Of a stretch of DNA of 50,115 nucleotides, positions 1 through 9,065 are shown one piece after another. A program made the position numbers and the translations under genes. The stretch lies in contig NZ_GL890985.1 in assembly GCF_000212815.1 (NCBI RefSeq), positions 1,537,301-1,587,415 on the forward strand, written 5' to 3'. The stretch's first letter is position 1; the number at the start of each line of letters is the position of its first letter. The notes beneath the pieces are model-generated. The model had not been told where the DNA came from, made no database searches, and worked only from the letters and a program-made list of their open reading frames with translations. This DNA comes from Streptococcus sanguinis SK49 (GTDB lineage: Bacteria; Bacillota; Bacilli; Lactobacillales; Streptococcaceae).

Positions 1-3000
1 AAAGTAATGGATCCGTCTGGATTAATTGAATATTCACCCACACCTGGAACTGACTTCGTGGTATTACCATCATCAAAAGTCATTGGACGATCCATATCAA
101 TTGGAACTGCAGGATCACCAGCATTAAAAGTAGGGGTTCCCTTCTGAGGCTGACCTTGGATACCGCTTGATTCAGCATTGGTGCTAGTTGGGGTTACTTG
201 CGTAACAGTTGGCTGATATACTGCTTCTGCCGTAGAACCATTGCTATCCGTTACACGAAGACGCGCTGGAGTAGGTGTTCCATGGAAATCTGGAGCTGGT
301 TGGAAGCTGATTTCACCATTTGGTTTAACCGTATAGGTTCCTTGTAACTTGCCACTTGCGTCGCTAACTGCCAAGGTATTACCCTGTTGAACTTGTCCAT
401 CCACAACGAATTGTGGTCCTGCTGGGTTTAATGGGACTGTTTGCGTTTGATTATTAACAGTTGCTTGACCTGGCACAAAGTTAAGTTGGCTAGTTTGAAG
501 TTGCCCTTGAGGTCCAGTAGTCTGAGTATCTTGGCCTGTTGGAGTTGCAGCTTTAACATCAGCTTGGTAAGAAGCCGTTACTTCTGTACCATTCTTATCC
601 ACACGTTTAACCGTTTCAGGATTTGGGCGACCAGTGTAGCCAGGAAGTGGTTGGAAGGTTACACGTCCTGTATTATCCACTGTATAAGTCCCAACACCTG
701 GAACTTCCTTAGTTGATTTACCATTGTCAAATGTTGGAGCAACGGCTTCATCGATTGGCACTCGGCTATCACCTGGGTTGAAAACTAGGTTGCCGGACTG
801 TTCTGCCCCTTGAATACCTTCAGAGCTTGCATTCTGACCTGTTGGTACAACTCGAGTAACAGTTGGTTGGTAAGTTGCACGATGCTCATTACCATTTGCA
901 TCATTCACTTGCAAGTTAACTGGGTCTACGGTCCCAACGAATGACTTGTTAGGAGTGAAGGTCACACGTCCTGTAGCTGGATCTAAGCTAAAAGTCCCAA
1001 CTTCCTTGCCACCAGAGGTCGCAGGAATGCTTGTCCCAGAAACAGGGTTGCCATCAGCATCTAGGAAGGTAGCTGGATTGCTTGCAGAAGGCTGAACAGG
1101 CGTATTAGCTGGATTTCCATCAGTAAATAAAATATCTTTTACTTGCGGTAAACCTTGAGCATCTGTTGAAAGATGTTCTGTAAAGTTAAGTACCTTTGGA
1201 ATGTAACGAGCATCCATGGAATTTAGCGGCTGATTGACAACAGGCTCTGAATTGTTCTTTGCAGTCCATTCGGTGCTTGCGCCGTTGCTGTCAAAACGTC
1301 GGATGTTAATCCCTGAGGTAGTACCAACGTATCCAGCTTTTGGAACGAAGACGACGTCAACATTATCACCATTTGGTGTTACCTTGTAACGTCCCTCTGC
1401 CGTTGTATACCAACCCTCTGCGTCTGGACTGAGAACCGTACCCGCATTGTCTAAAACAACAGGTGCTTTGTTAGTATCAATAGTTGCTCTTGCATTTTCA
1501 TCGTCTTTGGAGAAACCACGTGGCGTAAAGCGTAGGCTTGTTTGTTGTTGCTGATCTCGCAAGCCCTTAGTTTCTTTCTTCTCACCTTTTGGTGGGTAAG
1601 TAAGGTTAACTTGTAAATCTTCTACTTCACCACTAAACGCAGTACCTGTAGGCTTCTCGATGTCTCCTTGATTCAAGGCAATACGAACACGCATCCCAAG
1701 TTTCTTAACTGTATCGTCATTCATAGGAGCATGATTTCTGAAAGTAACTGTATAATCTCCTTCGGTTGTTACTTCCGTAAAATCACTAGCTTCATTATCA
1801 TCGAAGACTCCATTATTATTGAAATCAATCCATGCTCGAACATAAGCTTTGTCATTACCATTAGCAGAAGCGTGGAAACGAATTGAATAATCACCATCAC
1901 GAAGACGATCTGCCCGGAAGAGCTCATGGGTCTTACCGACTAAATCATCTGGTAAAAGTTGATCGATGCCTTCATCGGCATGATCTGTATTGTCATCATG
2001 CGTCCAATCGTTTCCTGAAGTGGTATCAATATCAGCTGGCTTCCGTCCAAGATATGGTTGTGGATTTTGTCCACCAGTAGCCGCATTATAGCCAGAAATA
2101 GTATGAACAGCATTTCCATAGCTCTCAGGCGCGTCACCAGTATCGACAACCATAAACCCAATCATGGCTCCCTGTTGACCAGATGAGGCGATATAAATGC
2201 CTACTTCAGATGCCTCACGAGTCATTACGATTGGCACAGTGTGATCCTTAGACGTGTTAGGACCAAAGACTTGTGATCCTAAACCCCCAGTTCTTTGATC
2301 TGGGTTAGTAAATTTAGTCCAGTCAATTGTTGGAGTAGTCGCGTTATCACCAATATACTGACCTAATCTGTTAGGATTCATAGGCGCATAAGTTTCGGTA
2401 ATCACATTACCGTTTGGCGAAACACGTTTCCATTCTGCTAGATGCTCCCAGCCTTGACCATTAGTAGTAAAGATAGCATATTCACCTGGGTTAGCTTCTT
2501 CACCATCCGCCATAACGACGGTTGCTTTAACCGGCTTATTAAGGTAAGTAGCTTCAACCTTAAACTTCACACCGTAGCTAGCACCATTTTTAGGTACCTG
2601 TAGTTGAGTTTTCCGCCCGTTGGTATCGATTCCTTGCTCACGTAAGGCCGTCCATTGGTTCATCGGCGCCCCAATGATTTTTGGACGTGCAGAATCGCCT
2701 TCTTTAACTTGGCGGTTATAATCTGCAGGAACATATCTAAACCAAGTGTTTTTGGCATCAGGATCATAGGTATCAGCATACTGAGTGCCTGCTACACGAT
2801 CACGATAGATTTCAGTTGAGTGGAATGGCTTCAACTCCGTAACTGTTAATTTAACAACATAGCCTGGAGAGATTTCTTTCTCATAAACACTCCCTACTTT
2901 AAGAGATCCATCAGTATCAAGATCTCTGAACGCTTGAGAATCACCAAAATCTAACCAGTTGATTTGTTTCACTAAGTCAGCAGGACGCTTCTTCTCTGAA

Positions 3001-3593
3001 TCTGCTAAAGTAGGTTTCGCAATTGTGTTATTAGGATCACCATCCCGAAGACCGGTAGGGGCTGCTTCACGACGTGTACGACGTGAGCGGCTTGGTTGTG
3101 GGGTTTCCACGCTAATTGCAGGTTGGGTAGCTGTAGTGTCACTAGTAGGCACAGTTGCGCTCTCAACTGGCTTAGCATCTGAAGAGGTCGCAGGTTTCTC
3201 AACAGGCTTAGCTTCAGAAGAAGCAACAACAGGTTTCTCAATAGCTGGTTGAGAAGTAGAATCATCTGCATTTGTCTGGTCATTCGTTGGCTTGACATTT
3301 GACTCAGGTGAAACTGTAGCTGAAGTATCTGTAGATACTGGTTGAGGTGTAACTGAGAAAGTCGCACTTTCTGCAGGTTGTGAACTTACAACATCCGTAG
3401 CAGTTGTTGTAGAATTGCTAATGTCAGTTCGAGTCGCCTCGTTTTGACCACTAGAAGCTGTTGCTTCATCTGCATTGACCTGTGCTGCCGTACCCAAAAG
3501 AATTAGGGTAGACAAAAGCACAGAACAAACACCCACGTTCAGTTTTCGAATCGAAAACTTACGCAAATGGGGATTGAACAAATCTTTTCCCAT
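1..3593 (-). CDS. CshA-type fibrillar surface adhesin, N-terminal part (cut by window edge)
   Basis: The minus-strand frame is open from an ATG at 3593 to the window edge, giving about 1197 residues without a stop. Residues 1-41 are a YSIRK-like signal peptide (RKFSIRKLNVGV, hydrophobic stretch, cleavage near VNA-DEA). Residues 43 to about 185 are a Ser/Thr/Pro/Glu-rich linker with repeated KPVEKPA-like units. A long non-repetitive region follows, starting near INWLDFGD and resembling the CshA NR domains that bind fibronectin in S. gordonii. From about residue 818 there are roughly 100-residue repeats of the CshA fibril type; each ends in a YQPTVT- or YQADVK-like strand followed by PTG or PTS, and the next begins with a GIQG-like motif and PGD. 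Three full units and part of a fourth are visible. An AGGAG site lies 8 nt before the start. The LPXTG anchor must lie beyond the edge. Such proteins form surface fibrils for adhesion and coaggregation; that role is inferred from family. Confidence 0.9.
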   Translation of the reverse strand, partial: MGKDLFNPHLRKFSIRKLNVGVCSVLLSTLILLGTAAQVNADEATASSGQNEATRTDISNSTTTATDVVSSQPAESATFSVTPQPVSTDTSATVSPESNVKPTNDQTNADDSTSQPAIEKPVVASSEAKPVEKPATSSDAKPVESATVPTSDTTATQPAISVETPQPSRSRRTRREAAPTGLRDGDPNNTIAKPTLADSEKKRPADLVKQINWLDFGDSQAFRDLDTDGSLKVGSVYEKEISPGYVVKLTVTELKPFHSTEIYRDRVAGTQYADTYDPDAKNTWFRYVPADYNRQVKEGDSARPKIIGAPMNQWTALREQGIDTNGRKTQLQVPKNGASYGVKFKVEATYLNKPVKATVVMADGEEANPGEYAIFTTNGQGWEHLAEWKRVSPNGNVITETYAPMNPNRLGQYIGDNATTPTIDWTKFTNPDQRTGGLGSQVFGPNTSKDHTVPIVMTREASEVGIYIASSGQQGAMIGFMVVDTGDAPESYGNAVHTISGYNAATGGQNPQPYLGRKPADIDTTSGNDWTHDDNTDHADEGIDQLLPDDLVGKTHELFRADRLRDGDYSIRFHASANGNDKAYVRAWIDFNNNGVFDDNEASDFTEVTTEGDYTVTFRNHAPMNDDTVKKLGMRVRIALNQGDIEKPTGTAFSGEVEDLQVNLTYPPKGEKKETKGLRDQQQQTSLRFTPRGFSKDDENARATIDTNKAPVVLDNAGTVLSPDAEGWYTTAEGRYKVTPNGDNVDVVFVPKAGYVGTTSGINIRRFDSNGASTEWTAKNNSEPVVNQPLNSMDARYIPKVLNFTEHLSTDAQGLPQVKDILFTDGNPANTPVQPSASNPATFLDADGNPVSGTSIPATSGGKEVGTFSLDPATGRVTFTPNKSFVGTVDPVNLQVNDANGNEHRATYQPTVTRVVPTGQNASSEGIQGAEQSGNLVFNPGDSRVPIDEAVAPTFDNGKSTKEVPGVGTYTVDNTGRVTFQPLPGYTGRPNPETVKRVDKNGTEVTASYQADVKAATPTGQDTQTTGPQGQLQTSQLNFVPGQATVNNQTQTVPLNPAGPQFVVDGQVQQGNTLAVSDASGKLQGTYTVKPNGEISFQPAPDFHGTPTPARLRVTDSNGSTAEAVYQPTVTQVTPTSTNAESSGIQGQPQKGTPTFNAGDPAVPIDMDRPMTFDDGNTTKSVPGVGEYSINPDGSIT

Positions 3594-3628
3594 AATAAAC
3601 TCCTAAATTATTTTTTATTATAAGCTTT

Positions 3629-3634
3629 ATTATA
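3629..3634 (-). promoter_or_regulatory. -10 element of the CshA-like adhesin
   Basis: A perfect TATAAT on the minus strand lies 35 nt before the start codon. A second TATAAT at 3617-3622 is closer to the start. No convincing -35 box is seen. The flanking sequence is very AT-rich, so the exact start of transcription is uncertain. Confidence 0.5.
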
Positions 3635-3751
3635 CACCATTTTTTTTTACTTGGCTATATAAATGTTTAATATTTAAAGATGTTTTAAATATTTTTAACT
3701 ATATTGTATTCGCTTTCTTTATGATTTTTTCTTTAAATATGATTTTTTCTT

Positions 3752-3777
3752 TAAAAAAGAAGCCATTTCAGCTTCTT
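3752..3777 (-). terminator. Rho-independent terminator after the broken oxidoreductase
   Basis: A 7-bp stem (3757-3763 with 3771-3777, AAGAAGC/GCTTCTT) with a 7-nt loop is followed on the minus strand by six T residues. It ends minus-strand transcription about 10 nt after the remnant's stop codon and separates it from the adhesin promoter. Confidence 0.75.
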
Positions 3778-3786
3778 CTATATTCT

Positions 3787-4183
3787 TCAATTGAATAAAA
3801 CCTTATCTAATTTTTCCTGCAGGGCTGCTAATTCCCAACCTTCGATTTCTTTTAGCTTATGATTAGTCACTGCCAGCCCCTCATATTTGAGTCCGCAGTT
3901 CTGGCAAAAGCGGCTCATGCACATCAGCTACTCGGTCCAACAAAGTTTTTAGCAGACCTGAAAAAGACCACCAATAAATAGGGCTGGTAAAGACCAGCAC
4001 ATCAGCCTGACTCAGCTGCTCATAGACTTGAAAGAACTGGTCGTTTTCTGCTGACTGGCCATATTGCTCAATGTGGTAGTCCACTAATTGAAGAGCCTCA
4101 TAATCTCTATCCCGCAGAAAAAAGTGCCCCAGCTTAAAACTATTGCCATTCCTATTTGGGCTGGCGTTTACCAAATAAATCAT
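3787..4183 (-). pseudogene. NAD(P)H-dependent FMN oxidoreductase, frameshifted and shortened
   Basis: The reading frame starts at an ATG (4183) behind an AGAGGAG site and begins MIYLVNASPNRNGNS, the FMN-phosphate-binding start of the flavodoxin-like NAD(P)H oxidoreductase family. It continues through SPIYWWSFSGLLKTLLDRV, the conserved core of these proteins, and then stops at 3881 after about 100 residues, well short of the usual 150-200. A second frame picks up exactly there, reading FCQNCGLKYEGLAVTNHKLK and on to a TGA at 3787-3789, and looks like the family's C-terminal helix. The sum is still too short, so an internal deletion plus a frameshift is the simplest reading. A functional short protein cannot be excluded. 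Confidence 0.65.
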
Positions 4184-4257
4184 AGCTTCTCTTCTCCTCT
4201 GTTCTTTTTCCAATTATATCAAAAAAGAGGGAAGCAAACAATGCTCACCCCTACTAT

Positions 4258-4977
4258 TTATTCCGACTTTTCCATATCTTCTTTCATCTCATCCATATTA
4301 AATTTAGCAAAGAGATACTTGCGATCTTGTACTGGGAAACGCTGATCCAGCTGGTCTACAGCACCCAACTCGACGACACCTTCTTTGATAACAAAATCCA
4401 TAACATGTCCGCCAAAAGTCAGATCGTCCGATACAAAATGCAGATGATAGCCTGCCAGACTGACCCCGTGGAAAATCTCAGGCGTCCAGATACCAACGAT
4501 GGTACCTGTGACATTTTCCTTACGATACTCAGGCTGATTAACCGCTACTTCCGCAAACTTCCGCTCCGTTGTAGACTTGGGAATCATCCGAACATGCATG
4601 CGAGCGAAATCACCGTGAATCTTGATAGAGCGGAAAAGATTTTCGCCATCATAGTAAGACTCAATCCGCTTTTCCAACTCCTTGTCATCCATCTCAAAGC
4701 GCTGACGGAAAATGACCTCCGCCTGATGGGGAACAACTGCCGCGTAAGGTACTGTCATATCTGGTGACACCTCAACCACTTCTGGCACTTCTCCAGATCC
4801 CTTTGCCTGATAAGCCTTACCATTGAGAACAATGAGCTCACCATCAATAGAGTCCAGCGTTCCCAAGCCCAAATCTCCATACTGAAGCAGTTCCCCAACA
4901 GTCATACTGCCGTCGTAAAGACCAGCCATCAAAGCTCCCAAAGTATTATATTGAAATAATTTGATTGGTTCTGCCAT
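4258..4977 (-). CDS. aldB: alpha-acetolactate decarboxylase
   Basis: The 239-residue protein converts alpha-acetolactate to acetoin and CO2 (EC 4.1.1.5) in the cytoplasm, draining pyruvate to a neutral product and affecting branched-chain amino acid synthesis. The family fold is recognisable from the N-terminal YNTLGALMAGLYDGSMTVGE and from the zinc site GYHLHFVSDD...GGH, which supplies the histidine ligands, with conserved glutamate and arginine residues further in. The length matches the family. The start ATG has an AAGGAAAAAG ribosome site. It has its own extended -10 promoter at 5078-5083, about 100 nt upstream, so it is probably a monocistronic unit followed by the broken oxidoreductase. 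No acetolactate synthase gene lies next to it. Confidence 0.93.
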   Translation of the reverse strand: MAEPIKLFQYNTLGALMAGLYDGSMTVGELLQYGDLGLGTLDSIDGELIVLNGKAYQAKGSGEVPEVVEVSPDMTVPYAAVVPHQAEVIFRQRFEMDDKELEKRIESYYDGENLFRSIKIHGDFARMHVRMIPKSTTERKFAEVAVNQPEYRKENVTGTIVGIWTPEIFHGVSLAGYHLHFVSDDLTFGGHVMDFVIKEGVVELGAVDQLDQRFPVQDRKYLFAKFNMDEMKEDMEKSE

Positions 4978-5077
4978 TCTTTTTCCTTAATCTTTCTCTT
5001 CCTAAAAATATTATTGCCCATCCAGCTAAGTTTTTTTCATCTTTATTACATTGGCTTACTGAATTTCTCCGCCAATC

Positions 5078-5083
5078 ATTATA
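5078..5083 (-). promoter_or_regulatory. Extended -10 promoter of aldB
   Basis: The minus strand reads TATGGTATAAT, a consensus extended -10 (TG-n-TATAAT). Transcription would start near 5071, giving a leader of roughly 95 nt before aldB. Confidence 0.6.
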
Positions 5084-5126
5084 CCATAAATTGTGAGAAA
5101 GGGCTGAGCGAGTGCTTCTTGAGCTG

Positions 5127-6356
5127 TTATAAGCTTTCATAAAGCTCCTGCATACTCCCATCATCAGGTACTAATCTCAGGTAAGAAACAGCAGCCTTTT
5201 TAGCTTCTTCAAATCGGCCTAGTTCTCGCAAAAGATAGACATACTGCTCCAAAAACTCTGGATTGTCTTGCAATTCACGAGCCAGTTGATTATAGAGTTC
5301 CTCTGCTTTTTCAAGATTTTCCAAGGCCTGATAAGCACGAGCCAGATTCCAGCGGGTCAAGGCGTTATCGACTTCTTGCTCTGCAAATTCTAAAATATCC
5401 CCATAGCGCTCCTGCTCCAAATAAAGAGTAGTCAGACGCAAGGCAATCTCTTCCAAATCATCCGCATCTTCCTGAGCCTGCAAGAGATAATGTTCAGCCG
5501 CTTTCTCATCATGAAGTTCATAAGAAAGCTGTGAGGCTAGGAGCAAGAGCCGAGTCTCAAAAGGATTCTTAGCCAAGCCTTGCTGGGCAAGAGTCAGGGC
5601 TTCAGCCGTCCGATGCTCCGCATGAAGAGATAGGGCATAGCCATATTCGTAGCCTTCAAAATCCGGCGACAGAGTATCCAATTGCTTGAAATAAAGATTG
5701 GCCTTTTGGTATTCTTCCTGATCCGCTAATATAGTTGCGAGCTCATAAACCGCAGCATCGTCATATTCCAGCTCAACTGCTTTCTCCAAAAACTCAATAG
5801 CAGCTGCAAACTTTCCAAGACTGGCATAGCAGACTCCAATCCGCTGATAGGTTGAGACGCCTGTCTGCTCAAAGATTGAGCGATTGTCTAGCTGGGCGTA
5901 TTCCTTAATCGCCTGTGAAAAATCCCCCAGCTCCAAATCTATCTCAGCCAGGCCAAAGGTTACCAAAGGCTCATCAGTCATCTCTGCTGCCTGAGCTAAT
6001 TTTTCACGAGCTACATCAGGCAGCCCCTCTAGCTGATAGAGGTCAGCCTTAGCCAAGAGAGCAGCTACATACCAGTCACTGTCTGGCTGAATCTCCTCCA
6101 GATAGGCAAATGCCTGCTCCAATTCCCCATCATCACTGGCAATAGCTGCCAGACTGATATAAGAAGCTGGATAGTCAGGAGCCAACTTTTCAAAAATACG
6201 CTTGGCCTGAGGGAAAAAGCCGATACTCTCTAAGTAATCGGCCAAGTCCAATAATTCTTCTTCGCTGTCTGTAGTCAGGGCTTGCTCGAAATAGCGGTCA
6301 GCCAGAGCTAGGTCCTGCTCCTGTAAAGCTGCCAACATTTGTTCACTCTTGCTCAC
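5127..6356 (-). CDS. Tetratricopeptide repeat protein
   Basis: The 409-residue protein is made almost entirely of paired amphipathic helices of the TPR type; units such as ALADRYFEQAL, QAIKEYAQL, AAIEFLEKAVEL and KAEELYNQLAREL recur about every 34 residues. There is no signal peptide or membrane segment, so it is a cytoplasmic scaffold. I place the start at a GTG (6356) that has AAGGAG 6 nt upstream; an upstream ATG at 6398 would add 14 basic residues encoded inside the neighbouring gene. The GTG overlaps the end of the permease gene by 14 bp, so the two are translationally coupled. Partners and process are unknown. Confidence 0.82.
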   Translation of the reverse strand: MSKSEQMLAALQEQDLALADRYFEQALTTDSEEELLDLADYLESIGFFPQAKRIFEKLAPDYPASYISLAAIASDDGELEQAFAYLEEIQPDSDWYVAALLAKADLYQLEGLPDVAREKLAQAAEMTDEPLVTFGLAEIDLELGDFSQAIKEYAQLDNRSIFEQTGVSTYQRIGVCYASLGKFAAAIEFLEKAVELEYDDAAVYELATILADQEEYQKANLYFKQLDTLSPDFEGYEYGYALSLHAEHRTAEALTLAQQGLAKNPFETRLLLLASQLSYELHDEKAAEHYLLQAQEDADDLEEIALRLTTLYLEQERYGDILEFAEQEVDNALTRWNLARAYQALENLEKAEELYNQLARELQDNPEFLEQYVYLLRELGRFEEAKKAAVSYLRLVPDDGSMQELYESL

Positions 6357-7521
6357 TGATTTCTCCTTCTTTTTCAAAATCGGCTTCATAGAGGCCACTT
6401 ACTTTCTGATACCACTTAAAGATGGCTGCAATGGCTACCTTGGCTGAAGCATAGGCGGGAATTCCTAGGAAAACGCCCCAAATGCCAAACATAGTACCAG
6501 AAGTTAATAATACGAATAAAATCGTAATCGGATGAATGCTGAGCTGACTGCCCAAGACCAGGGGAGAAACAAAACGCCCCTCGATTGTCTGCTCAACGAT
6601 GAAAACGACAATGACCTTAGCCAGCATCACTGGGCCGCCAGCAATCAAACCGATTGCCAGAGCTGGAAGCATGGCCAAAAAGCTGCCCAGATAAGGCACC
6701 AGATTGAGAACGCCCGCAATTACTCCAAGAGTGACACCGTAGCGCAGACCAATAATCTTGAAGAAAACAATAAACATCAGAGCTACAATGATAGCAACCG
6801 TCACCTGACCTCGCACATAATTAGCCAGCTGGCTGTTGATATCCGTCATCACTTGACCAAAAGAAGCGCGGAATTTAGTTGGCAGAAACTGGGTCACATA
6901 GCCTTTCAGATTTTTCCCATCTCTCAGCAGGTAAAAAAGGATAAATGGCATGATGATAATAGCCACGACAATCTGCGAAGTTGTACTGATTAAGTTCCCC
7001 GCCCAGTTAACTGCCCGCGATGAAAAATTGCTGGCCCAATCGGTAATCTGGCTAGACAGATTGCTAGTGTATTCCTCAATCTGCGGCTTGAAATCTGCCG
7101 AAATATACTTAGTCACGACATCGTCGATGAACTTGTCAGCCTGCTTCAGATAAGCTGGAACATTTCTGACAAAGGCCATGACCTGATGCTGCAAGCTAGG
7201 AATAGCAACAGCCAAGCCCCAGATAATCAAAAAAGCAATTAAAACAAAGACAACGGTAATAGCAACCAGTCGATTAATCTTATGCTTTTCCATCCAGTCG
7301 ACGATAGGATTTAACAGATAATAAAGCAGGCCAGCTAAAATAACCGGCAGCATAATCACTCCCAAAAATTCAATGACTGGACTAAAAATAAAACTGATTT
7401 TACTAAGTATAAAAATATTCAGCCCCATCAAAAGGGTCACTAGAAATACTGTAATGGCCTTGTTATCTAAAAACCATTTAAAAAACCAGGATAGGCTAAA
7501 ATCTTTCTCTTTGTGCTCCAT
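6343..7521 (-). CDS. AI-2E family transporter (UPF0118 permease)
   Basis: The 392-residue membrane protein has about eight hydrophobic segments, two or three at the N-terminus (residues 20-100), a polar extracytoplasmic stretch around 120-190, and a C-terminal block of segments from about 195 to 375. The C-terminal sequences GVLNLVPYLGSFLAMLPA and EQTIEGRFVSPLVLG are signatures of the AI-2E/UPF0118 family. Members have been linked to export of small molecules, to Na+/H+ antiport and, in one case, to autoinducer-2; the substrate here is not known. The start has a strong AGGAGGAG site. The gene overlaps the TPR gene downstream by 14 bp, so the TPR protein may act with it. Confidence 0.88.
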   Translation of the reverse strand: MEHKEKDFSLSWFFKWFLDNKAITVFLVTLLMGLNIFILSKISFIFSPVIEFLGVIMLPVILAGLLYYLLNPIVDWMEKHKINRLVAITVVFVLIAFLIIWGLAVAIPSLQHQVMAFVRNVPAYLKQADKFIDDVVTKYISADFKPQIEEYTSNLSSQITDWASNFSSRAVNWAGNLISTTSQIVVAIIIMPFILFYLLRDGKNLKGYVTQFLPTKFRASFGQVMTDINSQLANYVRGQVTVAIIVALMFIVFFKIIGLRYGVTLGVIAGVLNLVPYLGSFLAMLPALAIGLIAGGPVMLAKVIVVFIVEQTIEGRFVSPLVLGSQLSIHPITILFVLLTSGTMFGIWGVFLGIPAYASAKVAIAAIFKWYQKVSGLYEADFEKEGEISEQE

Positions 7522-7596
7522 ATTCTCCTCCTTTAACTCGTCATTTCATTGTAACATTTTTCAGAGAAAAATTCTCTGCTCAACTATAGGGAAAAG

Positions 7597-7660
7597 CAAA
7601 AAAAGAGAGGTGCCAGAAGACTTGTATTTTTCGCAAAATACAGCTTCTGACTTCTCTCTT
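7597..7660 (-). terminator. Terminator of the efflux/two-component operon
   Basis: A long imperfect hairpin on the minus strand (outer arms AGAGAG/CTCTCT, inner arms around CAGAAG/CTTCTG and TGTATTTT/AAAATACA) is followed by seven T residues. It lies about 30 nt after the histidine-kinase stop codon. Confidence 0.7.
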
Positions 7661-7691
7661 CTGCTCCTGCACAGCCAGCTAGAATACGAGG

Positions 7692-9065
7692 CTATTTTTC
7701 GACAGCTGGCAGAGAAATGCTAAAGCGCATCTTCCGCCCATCAACGGCTTCAAACTGATATCGCAGACCATGCTTGTCCAAAATTTGCTGAACGATAAAG
7801 AGTCCCAGACCAGTTCCGCCATCCTTGCGATTGCGACTGTAGTCTGGCCGATAGAAAGGCTGAAAAATCTGCTGAATTTGGTCTTTGTTCAAGACGCGTT
7901 CCGCCTCATTTTCGATGACTAGCTTACGCTCTTCCTGCCTAAGTAGAATCTGTCCACCTTCTACTGTATAATGAAAGGCATTGTCCAGAAGATTCTTGAT
8001 AGCCTTGAGCAGATAGGTGCGGTTCCCCTTGACCTTCGCTTCTGCCAGCTCAACCTGAAAATGGTAGTGTCTGACATCTGCTAAAACTCGATAGGTGCTC
8101 AGATTTTCCTCCAAGACCTGCTTGAGTGAAAAGACTTCCAGTTCGGTTTCAGTCTTCATCTCCAGTTTAGAAATGGCTAAGATAGACTGAACTAACTCCG
8201 ACTGCTCCTCTAGAATTTCTCGGCACTTCTGCAAGTACTTGTCTCGATCCTTGAACTCTCCTACTCCATAGATCATGCCATCAACTATCCCCATCATGCT
8301 GGTAATGGGTGTCTTGAGCTCATGCGATGTCATTCGTAAAAACTCAGCCTTTTCTCGCTCGCTTTCTGCAACCTTTTCATTTTCTAGGCGCAGAGCCTCG
8401 ATACTAGTCAGCAGATTAGCATAGAGATGATTAATGTCTTGGGCCAGTTCGGCAATCTCATCACGCCCCTTGACCTGACAGGTCACATCTGGAGCCAGAC
8501 TCGTCATTTGACGGGTGCTTTTAGAGATGGCTTTAATCCGCTGACTGGAAGTCCGGCTATAGAGATAGGCAGCTAGACCACCTAAACTCAGAGAAACCAG
8601 CAAGACAAATGGATAGAGATTGAGCAAAATCCGACTAGCATCAGAAACAGGCTGTAAGGAATATTCCCCTCTCAGGACAACTTCTTTACCATCTGAAGTT
8701 CGAAAGCTTTCTGATAAACTCTTGCTCTCATAGTCACTGTTGGCAATTGTTGGGACGATGGTCAGTTGCAAAGAGCTTTCATCGCCAGCTTCGAGTGAGG
8801 GATAGAGAATGGTATTGTCTTTCGCCAGCAAGGTAAACCAAATCAGATTGCTCTTTTTACTATAATCACTCAAGAGCTCGCCTATTTCCTGACTGGACTT
8901 TCCCTTGACTTGCTTGGAAACCTGGTCAAATTCTCTCTTAGCTTCTCCACTCTTAACCTGCTGATAATACACCGGCATGGCAAAGTAAAGACTGGCTAGA
9001 ACGATAGTCACCACCACGAAAATGATAGACGAGGTCAAGAGAAAGTTCTTTTTGACAATTTTCAC
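7692..9065 (-). CDS. Two-component sensor histidine kinase
   Basis: The 457-residue membrane kinase has a first membrane segment at about 8-30, an extracytoplasmic sensor of about 115 residues with no recognised fold, a second segment at about 148-168, a HAMP linker, a HisKA domain with the phospho-accepting His248 in SHELKTP, and a HATPase domain with the N box (NLLDNAFHY) and G box (GGTGLGLFI). It should autophosphorylate and pass phosphate to the partner regulator encoded just upstream. The start is a GTG (9065-9063) that overlaps the regulator stop by 4 bp (GTGA), so translation is coupled. It is the last gene of the efflux operon, which suggests that it senses the substrate or the envelope damage that the pump relieves. 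Confidence 0.92.
   Translation of the reverse strand: MKIVKKNFLLTSSIIFVVVTIVLASLYFAMPVYYQQVKSGEAKREFDQVSKQVKGKSSQEIGELLSDYSKKSNLIWFTLLAKDNTILYPSLEAGDESSLQLTIVPTIANSDYESKSLSESFRTSDGKEVVLRGEYSLQPVSDASRILLNLYPFVLLVSLSLGGLAAYLYSRTSSQRIKAISKSTRQMTSLAPDVTCQVKGRDEIAELAQDINHLYANLLTSIEALRLENEKVAESEREKAEFLRMTSHELKTPITSMMGIVDGMIYGVGEFKDRDKYLQKCREILEEQSELVQSILAISKLEMKTETELEVFSLKQVLEENLSTYRVLADVRHYHFQVELAEAKVKGNRTYLLKAIKNLLDNAFHYTVEGGQILLRQEERKLVIENEAERVLNKDQIQQIFQPFYRPDYSRNRKDGGTGLGLFIVQQILDKHGLRYQFEAVDGRKMRFSISLPAVEK

Noticed and set aside
3005..3367. 120-residue Leu/Gln-rich frame on the minus strand
   Set aside because: It is an alternative reading of the Ser/Thr/Pro linker of the CshA-like gene, and its composition follows from that repeat-like DNA.
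4946..5164. 72-residue frame between aldB and the TPR gene
   Set aside because: It crosses the aldB promoter and overlaps both genes, with no ribosome site or recognisable protein features.
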